A DNA stretch of 45,398 bases from Prevotella sp. UBA2711 (lineage in GTDB: Bacteria > Bacteroidota > Bacteroidia > Bacteroidales > Bacteroidaceae), in the NCBI GenBank assembly GCA_002354095.1, contig DEKX01000037.1, forward strand, positions 20,765 through 66,162, given 5' to 3'. Below, one piece after another: positions 9,292-15,853 of this stretch; position 1 is the first letter of the stretch; every line of letters begins with the position of its first letter. The translations under genes were made by a program, and so were the position numbers. The notes beneath the pieces are model-generated. The model was given only the letters and a program-made list of their open reading frames with translations. It made no database searches and was not told the origin of the DNA.

Positions 9292-10077
9292 ATGAAATTT
9301 CTTAGTTTTTTTAGAAGAAAGAAGTTAAAAACAGAGTCTATACCTGTGGTAGCTGAGGAGATTATTACCTCTCCGAAGTTGTCGAGTCTACACCCTCTCT
9401 CGCAAGAGAAATGTTGGACTGGGCAGTTTAAAGCCATGCTAAATTTGATACCGGTAGTTGGAGGCACAATGGCACAAGAAGTTCAGAACTTTCAAGACTA
9501 TCGGACTATGGAGTTGTTTAGGAACTTCGTGGCTTTTGTGATGGAAATGATTGACACTACAGAGGAAGAACGTAAAGAGTTTGCTGATGAAGTTGCCGAG
9601 AAAGCGAATGATTCTTCCGGCAATGTCATTGTCAATATGGTAGACAAACTTGACAACATTCATAAGCAGAAAGTATTTGCGAACCTGTCTAAAGCCAGGA
9701 TAAACAAAGAACTATCCATTGAAGACTTCTTCAGGATACACAGTATCTTGGTCAGAATTCCTTATGTTGATTTGGAGTCGCTAAGTAAATATTCTAAGCC
9801 GTATTATGATTATGATGGTGATTCGGAGCTACTTTTCGCAACAGGTGCTTTGAAACTGGCATCCATTTCATCTGACAAAGAAAACCTTTATGTATTATCT
9901 CATTTGGGTGAGAGTCTTCTTGAGTTCGGCCTCAAGAAGAAAGTAGATGTTGATAGAGAAAAAGGAATGCAAATGGATGTATCTGGAGCGGTGCTTGATG
10001 ATAAGGAAATAGGTGATTCTATTAGTGAGAGAGCAGGGAAGATCGTGGATGATGCCATGACATTTCAGGTGTTATAA
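9292..10077 (+). CDS. Hypothetical protein, possible winged-helix end
   Basis: The 261-residue protein has no family I recognise. It begins with a basic stretch (FFRRKKLK), then a short hydrophobic segment LIPVVGGTMAQEV (about 50-60) that might touch a membrane, then mostly charged helices. Near residues 175-215 the pattern LYVLSHLGESLLEFGL resembles the last helix and wing of a winged-helix domain. A GTG at 9289 directly precedes the ATG at 9292; I chose the ATG. It starts 5 bp after the SF1 helicase and 33 bp before the cyclase-like gene, so it may be the partner of either one. Effector and adaptor roles are both guesses. Confidence 0.65.
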   Translation: MKFLSFFRRKKLKTESIPVVAEEIITSPKLSSLHPLSQEKCWTGQFKAMLNLIPVVGGTMAQEVQNFQDYRTMELFRNFVAFVMEMIDTTEEERKEFADEVAEKANDSSGNVIVNMVDKLDNIHKQKVFANLSKARINKELSIEDFFRIHSILVRIPYVDLESLSKYSKPYYDYDGDSELLFATGALKLASISSDKENLYVLSHLGESLLEFGLKKKVDVDREKGMQMDVSGAVLDDKEIGDSISERAGKIVDDAMTFQVL

Positions 10078-10110
10078 TGATGTAGTTGAAAGGAATAATC
10101 TATAATTGTT

Positions 10111-11052
10111 ATGAAAACATATAACGGAGCCGTATTCTTTGTAGACATTCTTGGCTTTAGTGCCTTAACAAAAGGGCAAGTAACAGGAATCACAAAGAAA
10201 GACTACGATGCATGGGGTGTGGATAGCGAGGTGGAACATCCGTACAGCTATCTTGCAGCAACAATGCTGGTTGAATTCCGAGACGCATTGTTGACACTAA
10301 AGAAGCACCTGCCATCATTGAATATTGCACAGATTTCGGACTGTGCGTTTATTTGGAGCGAGAATGCCAAGGAACTACTGATAGGTGTTCATGAATTTAT
10401 GTGGAATGCCATTGGCAATAAGGGAATTTTGTGTCGTGGCGGATTGGCATACGGTGAAATTATTGAGGTGGAAAACGTAGACTATAGTCTTGGTGCCTTT
10501 GTAGTAGGCGATGCCGTGACAAGGGCGGCCAAAAATGAGCAGAAATTGAAGGGACCGAGAATCGCTATGGATGTGGATTTCCCGCATGATATATATATCA
10601 ATGTCAACAATGTACCATATCTGGATTATCTGAGCCATGACTTATACCACCCAAACGAGAGTGAGATCAATCTTGAAGTGGTAGATGAATACAGGTGGTA
10701 TCTTTGTGACCCAAACTTCGTAGCCAACCAAAAATATCCACCCAGCTATAAGGAATGTGTGGAGTTGACGAAGAAAAGGCTGGCACTCGCCAATAATCTG
10801 AGGATGCACCCAAGGATGGGATGGAATTCAAGAGGTAAAGAGGGATTGATACAGCTATGTGCTGGAGAATATGCGATATCAAGAAACGGTCTGCTACATG
10901 TGCTGCATTTGTTTGAGACAAAGGATGTTCAGACAGATGATATGAGAAGTATTGCCAATGTTGAGAGACAGAATAATATTGTAATGAATGCTGAATACTT
11001 CAGTACAGATGATAGAGAAAAGTGGGACAAACTTACATCAGAGGGATTATAA
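10111..11052 (+). CDS. Class III nucleotidyl-cyclase-like protein
   Basis: In this 313-residue protein, FFVDILGFSAL supplies the first metal-binding Asp (Asp12) and QISDCAFIW the second (Asp77). CRGGLAYGEI and GDAVTRAAKNEQ follow in the order seen in adenylate/guanylate cyclase catalytic domains. Such cyclases occur in Pycsar defence, where PycC makes cCMP or cUMP to switch on an effector. Here the Asn of the usual VNxAAR segment is Thr and the Arg position is Lys, so activity or nucleotide choice may differ. No gene in the window has a recognisable cyclic-nucleotide-binding domain. The C-terminal 120 residues (from about 195) are unassigned. It closes the island 21 bp before a polysaccharide aminotransferase gene. 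Cyclase fold: fairly confident; Pycsar role: inference. Confidence 0.7.
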   Translation: MKTYNGAVFFVDILGFSALTKGQVTGITKKDYDAWGVDSEVEHPYSYLAATMLVEFRDALLTLKKHLPSLNIAQISDCAFIWSENAKELLIGVHEFMWNAIGNKGILCRGGLAYGEIIEVENVDYSLGAFVVGDAVTRAAKNEQKLKGPRIAMDVDFPHDIYINVNNVPYLDYLSHDLYHPNESEINLEVVDEYRWYLCDPNFVANQKYPPSYKECVELTKKRLALANNLRMHPRMGWNSRGKEGLIQLCAGEYAISRNGLLHVLHLFETKDVQTDDMRSIANVERQNNIVMNAEYFSTDDREKWDKLTSEGL

Positions 11053-11073
11053 ATAAATTAAAACGAGCATATT

Positions 11074-12423
11074 ATGAACATGAAACTTAGGAATATTCCT
11101 TTTTCTCCGCCGGATATGACGGAGGCAGAGGCTAAAGAGGTGAGAGAGGCTATTCTCTCGGGTTGGATTACTACTGGTCCTCGTACAAAGAAATTGGAGC
11201 AGCAGATTTCGGAGTATGTGCACACGGACAAGACGGTGTGTCTGAACTCGGCAACGGCAGCACTGGAGATGGTGCTGCATCTGTTGGATATTCAGCCGGA
11301 TGATGAGGTGATAGTGCCTGCATATACGTACACAGCAACGGCATCGGTGACACAACACGTGGGTTGCAAGCTGGTGATGGTGGACAGTCAGAAAGACAAT
11401 GTGGAGATGGACTACGACAAGTTGGCTGCTGCCATCACGGAAAAGACGAAGGTGATTGCACCTGTGGATTTGGGTGGTATTGTAGCTGACTATGACCGTG
11501 TGTTTGAGATTGTGGAGGCAAAGAAGGGCTTGTATAAGCCTAACAATGCGCTGCAAGCGAAGATAGGTAGAATTGTGGTGTCTGCTGACTGTGCGCATAG
11601 CTTTGGCGCTTGGAGAAAGGTCACACAGAAAGCACAGAAATCTCAGAAAATGATGGCGGGGGCTATTGCGGACTTTAGCTCGTTTAGCTTCCATGCGGTG
11701 AAGAACTTCACTACAGCAGAAGGGGGAGCCTTAACCTGGCACCTTCCCTTCGGGAATGAGCCAGTGTTGGTTAATGGTGAAGGTGTAATGGTTCAGGGTT
11801 ATGATTATATGCCCAATGTACCTAAGAAGGAAGGGGAAACTTGGAATGAGTTGTTGTATCGTATTTCTCAGTTATTCTCACTGCATGGACAGAATAAGGA
11901 TGCGCTGGCAAAGACAAAGCTGGGAGCATGGGAGTATGATATTATCGGACCATGGTATAAGTGCAACATGACGGATATCATGGCTGCCCTGGGTCTGGTA
12001 CAGATGGAGCGCTATCCACAGATGTTGAAGCGTCGCTATCAGATAGTGGAATGGTACAATAGGGCTATCAACGACTTAAATGCTAATCTCGATGCAGACC
12101 ATCAGGTTCGCTACCTTGACCATAAGAGTGATGACCATTGTGGTTCACACCACTTATATATGGTAAGGTTAACGGGTAGAACTCGTGAAGAAGCGAGCCG
12201 TGTGATTGAGAAAATGGCAGAGCGTGGTATTGCTTGCAACGTGCACTACAAGCCACTACCAATGATGACGGCATATAAGGCACTGGGATTTGACATCAAG
12301 GATTATCCTAATGCCTATCATCTGTTTGAAAACGAAGTTACACTGCCGTTGCATACTCGTTTGACAGATGAGGATGTGGAGTATGTAATCACTAATTTCG
12401 TGGAAATAGTAAAAGGTCTTTGA
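11074..12423 (+). CDS. DegT/DnrJ/EryC1/StrS-type sugar aminotransferase
   Basis: This is a PLP-dependent sugar aminotransferase of about 449 residues, longer than the usual 370-400. The PLP lysine is Lys210 in FSFHAVKNFTTAEGG, and GGIVADYD and SADCAHSFGA are family landmarks. It would transfer an amino group to a nucleotide keto-sugar for surface polysaccharide or glycan synthesis. The next gene, a phosphoglycosyl transferase, overlaps its stop by 1 bp, as in PglE/PglC-type pairs. A loop before the PLP lysine carries a 9-bp tandem repeat giving TQK-AQK-SQK. The gene follows the cyclase by 21 bp with no visible promoter, so the two may be co-transcribed. Confidence 0.88.
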   Translation: MNMKLRNIPFSPPDMTEAEAKEVREAILSGWITTGPRTKKLEQQISEYVHTDKTVCLNSATAALEMVLHLLDIQPDDEVIVPAYTYTATASVTQHVGCKLVMVDSQKDNVEMDYDKLAAAITEKTKVIAPVDLGGIVADYDRVFEIVEAKKGLYKPNNALQAKIGRIVVSADCAHSFGAWRKVTQKAQKSQKMMAGAIADFSSFSFHAVKNFTTAEGGALTWHLPFGNEPVLVNGEGVMVQGYDYMPNVPKKEGETWNELLYRISQLFSLHGQNKDALAKTKLGAWEYDIIGPWYKCNMTDIMAALGLVQMERYPQMLKRRYQIVEWYNRAINDLNANLDADHQVRYLDHKSDDHCGSHHLYMVRLTGRTREEASRVIEKMAERGIACNVHYKPLPMMTAYKALGFDIKDYPNAYHLFENEVTLPLHTRLTDEDVEYVITNFVEIVKGL

Positions 12424-13016
12424 TGAAAAGATTATTTGATATAGTAGCTAGTGGGCTAGGATTGATAGTGCTTAGCCCACTATTCTTAATACTTGCTATC
12501 TGGATTAAGTTGGATAGCAAAGGTCCTGTATTCTATCGTCAAGTGAGGGTCGGTTATAAGAACAAAGACTTCCGTATCTTTAAGTTCCGCTCTATGAGAG
12601 TAGGAGCTGATAAAGGAAGTCTTGTGACTATTGGCGGTCATGACCCTCGTGTGACTCGCAGCGGGTATTTCATCCGTAAGTTCAAGTTTGACGAGTTACC
12701 CCAGCTTATCAACGTGTTCGTGGGGGATATGTCTTTGGTAGGTCCTCGCCCAGAAGTGCGCCATTATGTGAACTACTGGACTCCAGAACAGATGCATGTG
12801 CTGGATGTTCGCCCAGGAATCACAGATCCTGCTTCTATTAAGTTCAGAAATGAGAATGAACTGATGGAACAGGCTGAAGACCCTGAGAAATACTATATTG
12901 AGGTCATCATGCAGGAGAAGATCAAGTTATATCTGGAGTATGTGGAGAAGCATAACTTCTTTTACGACCTGGGCTTAATCTTCAAGACATTTTGGGTAAT
13001 CGTAAAAGAACGATAA
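12423..13016 (+). CDS. Small phosphoglycosyl transferase (PglC/WcaJ catalytic type)
   Basis: The 197-residue protein is a monotopic bacterial sugar transferase. An N-terminal re-entrant hydrophobic segment (about 10-28, LGLIVLSPLFLILAIWIK) is followed by GPVFYRQVRVG, FKFRSMR, the catalytic Asp-Glu pair in KFDELPQL, and SLVGPRPEV. It would move a sugar phosphate from a UDP-sugar to undecaprenyl phosphate and so start glycan assembly at the inner membrane. The ATG at 12423 overlaps the aminotransferase stop (TGATG), which implies coupling; an in-frame TTG 3 bp upstream is less likely. The length is that of minimal PglC-like enzymes, without the extra membrane domain of WcaJ. Confidence 0.9.
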   Translation: MKRLFDIVASGLGLIVLSPLFLILAIWIKLDSKGPVFYRQVRVGYKNKDFRIFKFRSMRVGADKGSLVTIGGHDPRVTRSGYFIRKFKFDELPQLINVFVGDMSLVGPRPEVRHYVNYWTPEQMHVLDVRPGITDPASIKFRNENELMEQAEDPEKYYIEVIMQEKIKLYLEYVEKHNFFYDLGLIFKTFWVIVKER

Positions 13017-13017
13017 T

Positions 13018-13200
13018 ATGGATGTCGTTGAGCGTTTAAAGTCATTCATTGAAAACGAGACTCGTTCTTGTTCTATGGATTTTGGTGCCATCTCCCCTGA
13101 ATACGTCTTCAGGATGTGGGGTGGAAACGTTTCTATTGAGGACATTAAAGAAGGGTTCAAGGAATTGCAGAACCAAGGATTACCTTTAGTCGTGAAATGA
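13018..13200 (+). CDS. Small hypothetical protein (60 aa)
   Basis: The start lies 1 bp after the phosphoglycosyl transferase stop. The product is soluble and acidic in its N-terminal half, with helix-friendly segments (VVERLKSFIENE, VSIEDIKEGFKELQ). It resembles a small helical or winged-helix fragment, but no family is recognised. Coupling to the transferase suggests a real gene in the same operon. Its own end overlaps another ATG. Confidence 0.55.
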   Translation: MDVVERLKSFIENETRSCSMDFGAISPEYVFRMWGGNVSIEDIKEGFKELQNQGLPLVVK

Positions 13201-13289
13201 AAAGCATTTTGAAGGCCATATGGCAGTTTTGCTCGTACTTGTTCGTTCCACAGTGGGGCAGCAAGCGAAGTAAAAAGGATGATGTCTGA
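13197..13289 (+). CDS. Micro-ORF (30 aa) coupled by ATGA overlap
   Basis: ATG at 13197 overlaps the stop of the 60-residue gene (ATGA) and runs to TGA at 13287-13289. The peptide is amphipathic, with an aromatic middle (AIWQFCSYLFVPQWG) and a basic-acidic tail (KRSKKDD), so it could lie on the membrane. Its end runs into a 7-bp periodic repeat. It may be a translated small protein, a relic of a longer gene, or chance. Confidence 0.3.
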   Translation: MKSILKAIWQFCSYLFVPQWGSKRSKKDDV

Positions 13290-13304
13290 TGGATGATGGG
13301 AGGT
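13277..13304 (+). repeat. Intergenic 7-bp periodic repeat
   Basis: The units read GGATGAT, GTCTGAT, GGATGAT, GGGAGGT and run up to the helicase start. The tract overlaps the end of the micro-ORF and includes the purine-rich GGGAGG that could act as ribosome binding site for the ATG at 13310. Confidence 0.6.
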
Positions 13305-13309
13305 GAAAT

Positions 13310-15466
13310 ATGACGCAGGAAGAAAAGTGGAGAAAGAACTATGCGGAGGTGGTGGAGTATATGGATACATACCATCGGAATCCGTCGAAGCACCGCGTGG
13401 AGGATCATCTGCTGCTGAACTGGATGAAGCACCAGCGGAAACTGATGAACAGGGGTGAACTGAAGCCTGACAGGGTGGAGATGTTCAAGAGGCTGCTGGC
13501 AAAGAGTGAGAGCCTGAAGCGGGTGAACCAGTGGGAGGTGGCGGTTGAGGAAATCATGAAGAATGATGCCCTCAGAAACTACCAGCAGGAGATGATCGAC
13601 AGACTGGAAGTGGCGTGGAAACAGTATCGGAGTGTGATGCTGCAGATGCCTACCGGGACAGGAAAGACGGTGCTGATGGCAGAGGTGATACGACGGAAGA
13701 TGGCTGAAGTAAGAAGGAAGAAGTCTGATGGGATACTGATTGTGGCACATAGAAGGGAACTATTGGACCAGATACGGGGAACGGTGAAGTACTTCGGGAT
13801 AGACATGGAGAAGGAGCACGTGGTCGTGGAGAGCATACAGAAACTAAGTCGTCTGATGTCTGATGGAAGAAGTAAGATGGAAGAAGTGCCGTTTTCACCG
13901 TCGTTGGTGATTATCGACGAGGCACATCATGCACTGGCAGAGACGTATAGGATGCTATGGGACTGGTGGCCAAAGGCGAAGTTTCTGGGACTGACGGCGA
14001 CACCGTGCAGACTGAACAATGAGGGATTTCTGGACTTGTTTCAGACGCTGGTGCAGTCGCATACCATACAGGAGTTTATACGGATGGGGTGGCTCTCTGA
14101 CTTCGACTATGTGACGGCAGAGCCGGACAATCCTATCCTGCAACAGGTGGGAAGACTGAAAAAACGCGGAGCGGACGGGGACTACCAAACGAAGGAGATG
14201 GCGATGGTGATGGACTGTGAGGAGTCAATCAGGAACCTGTATCAAGCCTACAAGAAATTTGTGTTCGGAAAAAAAGGAATTGTGTATGCCATCGACCGTA
14301 ATCACGCACGACATATCACGGAATACTATCAGAGGCAAGGAGTGAACTGCTGTTGGATAGAAGCGAAGACACCCACGGCAGAACGTGATCGACTGGTGCA
14401 GGAATACCGTGACGGACTGATTGACGTGGTAGTGAACGTGGATATTCTGAGTGAAGGGGCTGACTTCCCTGAGGTGGAGTTTATTCAGCTGGCACGCCCT
14501 ACCCTATCACTCTCGAAATACTTGCAACAGGTGGGACGCGGAATGCGTATTGCTGAAGGAAAGGACAAGGTGGTCATTCTGGATCATGTGGGGATGTATC
14601 AGACTTTCGGACTACCGACGGAAGACTGGAACTGGCAACTGATGTTCACTGGACAGATGGCAGGAAAGGGCGGAATCGGACGTGAGTGTCTGCTCTTCGT
14701 AAGGGGTGACGGCTACGATAAAGAGTTAATCAACACACACATGGTGAATATCAAGCGGAAGGATGAGGAGCATAGGGGACTTGAGATCTTCATACAAAAC
14801 GGACTGTATGGTATCACCTTAGACGGCATGGTTATCCATAAGCCCTTGTTCCTTCAGGTCAGAAGGGCTGATGACGGCTATTTCGCCTATTGCACCTATC
14901 CGTATCAGGTCTATAAGAACCGCGTGACAATCATTGACAAGGACGGAAGCGACCTGGGACTGAAAATGTACGGTAACCTGGAATGGGAAAATGAATCGCT
15001 GCTGAAAGGACTGGATGTCAACGGTGAACCGCTGTATTGGGACAAAGTATATAATACCTATTATCATGAGAAACCTGAATTTGAGATAATCGGAGGTGTC
15101 GAGATGGCCAAACTGAAGGCGGGCTACGTACTAAGGAAATCACCGATGCTCATCAAACCCACACAAAAGCAGGATATCTACTATAATCAAAATATTGTGT
15201 GGATGAACGACTGGCTGATTACCAAACATGGTACTTCTGCCAACAGGGATTATTGTCCCCAGCGAATCTTGTCGTACGGATATAACTGCTTCTATGTAAG
15301 AACGGAGAGCCAGAATCTGCCCTCTGTTACCATTTTCGACACTCTTGGGAACTTCGTTGGCCTGCGGTGGACGGTGAATAACGAGGAACATCACAAGACA
15401 CCTCTATGGTCGTACACACCTTTGATGAATGCATATACCAGACAGCCAGGATTTCCTAAAAAGTAA
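13310..15466 (+). CDS. SF2 DEAD/DEAH helicase with helicase-associated domain
   Basis: The 718-residue protein begins with a helicase-associated (HA) domain (about 1-80, with WMKHQRKLMNRGEL). An SF2 core follows: Walker A MPTGTGKTVL (Lys119), motif II IIDEAHH (Asp203-His206), motif III LTATPCR, and motif VI QQVGRGMR. About 250 C-terminal residues after the core are unassigned. This layout occurs in many Bacteroidota genomes and resembles the helicase part of type III-like restriction enzymes, but no methylase is adjacent, so the role (repair, RNA or defence) is open. Two stretches of the gene have a 7-bp period. One encodes residues around VRRKKSDG, and the other SRLMSDGRSKMEE just before motif II. 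A strong terminator follows 26 bp after the stop. Confidence 0.85.
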   Translation: MTQEEKWRKNYAEVVEYMDTYHRNPSKHRVEDHLLLNWMKHQRKLMNRGELKPDRVEMFKRLLAKSESLKRVNQWEVAVEEIMKNDALRNYQQEMIDRLEVAWKQYRSVMLQMPTGTGKTVLMAEVIRRKMAEVRRKKSDGILIVAHRRELLDQIRGTVKYFGIDMEKEHVVVESIQKLSRLMSDGRSKMEEVPFSPSLVIIDEAHHALAETYRMLWDWWPKAKFLGLTATPCRLNNEGFLDLFQTLVQSHTIQEFIRMGWLSDFDYVTAEPDNPILQQVGRLKKRGADGDYQTKEMAMVMDCEESIRNLYQAYKKFVFGKKGIVYAIDRNHARHITEYYQRQGVNCCWIEAKTPTAERDRLVQEYRDGLIDVVVNVDILSEGADFPEVEFIQLARPTLSLSKYLQQVGRGMRIAEGKDKVVILDHVGMYQTFGLPTEDWNWQLMFTGQMAGKGGIGRECLLFVRGDGYDKELINTHMVNIKRKDEEHRGLEIFIQNGLYGITLDGMVIHKPLFLQVRRADDGYFAYCTYPYQVYKNRVTIIDKDGSDLGLKMYGNLEWENESLLKGLDVNGEPLYWDKVYNTYYHEKPEFEIIGGVEMAKLKAGYVLRKSPMLIKPTQKQDIYYNQNIVWMNDWLITKHGTSANRDYCPQRILSYGYNCFYVRTESQNLPSVTIFDTLGNFVGLRWTVNNEEHHKTPLWSYTPLMNAYTRQPGFPKK
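13695..13729 (+). repeat. Intragenic 7-bp periodic tract in SF2 helicase gene
   Basis: Five degenerate heptamers (GGAAGAT, GGCTGAA, GTAAGAA, GGAAGAA, GTCTGAT) lie in frame with the helicase and encode a Lys/Arg-rich stretch between Walker A and the next motif. Confidence 0.55.
13852..13886 (+). repeat. Intragenic 7-bp periodic tract before helicase motif II
   Basis: The heptamers TCTGATG (twice, exact), GAAGAAG, TAAGATG and GAAGAAG encode SRLMSDGRSKMEE, apparently a loop insertion upstream of the DEAH box. Confidence 0.6.
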
Positions 15467-15492
15467 CGTATAGACGATATTATTGTATCAAA

Positions 15493-15520
15493 AAAAGGCT
15501 CGCTTCACAGCGGGCCTTTT
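15493..15520 (+). terminator. Strong intrinsic terminator
   Basis: A 12-bp stem (AAAAGGCTCGCT with AGCGGGCCTTTT, one G-U pair) closes a TCAC loop 26 bp after the SF2 helicase stop. The A-rich 5' and T-rich 3' arms would allow it to work in both directions. Confidence 0.85.
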
Positions 15521-15798
15521 CCATACTTTAAAAAAACTAAATTAATCAACCATAAACCTTAACCATTAAAAATCTAAACAAAATTATTTTCTTTTCAGAA
15601 CCTCTCGTTCTTACTCTAAAAATAAGTGGTAGAAAATATTATTTTTCTTTCACTGGTGCAAAGATAGCGTATTTTACTCTTTTATGAGTTCACTTTCCGT
15701 TATTTATGGTTTAAAATGCGTGAATTTCACATTTTTTGAACCAATAATAACGGATTTTGAACTTTTTGATACGCTAAATGAACTTTTTCGCCTCTTTT

Positions 15799-15830
15799 TT
15801 TGCAGGTTATTCAAAAAAAAGGTATCTTTG
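15799..15830 (+). promoter_or_regulatory. Bacteroidota-type promoter of the hybrid regulator
   Basis: TTTG at 15799-15802, a 20-nt spacer and TATCTTTG at 15823-15830 match the phylum's -33/-7 consensus. Transcription would begin near 15836, which excludes the in-frame TTG at 15800 as the start codon and supports the ATG at 15854. Confidence 0.8.
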
Positions 15831-15853
15831 CACTCGCAAACTACCCAGTAGCA

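Larger units (their letters stand above)
15467..15853. other. 387-bp intergenic region
   Basis: The region holds the terminator (15493-15520) and an AT-rich stretch with near-periodic AACCATA/AACCTTA words around 15545-15570. It ends with the promoter of the hybrid regulator gene. No protein-coding segment or RNA gene was recognised between 15521 and 15798. Confidence 0.6.

Noticed and set aside
1..11073. Integrase, transposase, CRISPR array or attachment repeats around the defence island
   Set aside because: None was recognised within the window. The left boundary lies outside it, and the right junction shows no direct repeat I could identify by eye.
11047..11694. 215-codon minus-strand frame
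   Set aside because: It is antisense to the aminotransferase gene. The His/Arg/Leu-rich, low-complexity translation is typical of a shadow frame.
15659..15666. Minus-strand TATCTTTG box in the intergenic region
   Set aside because: No minus-strand gene starts downstream of it; it would read into the terminator and antisense to the helicase. No -33 box is present.
15800..15853. Extended N-terminus of the hybrid regulator
   Set aside because: The TTG start lies in the -33 box of a consensus promoter, so it would not be transcribed.
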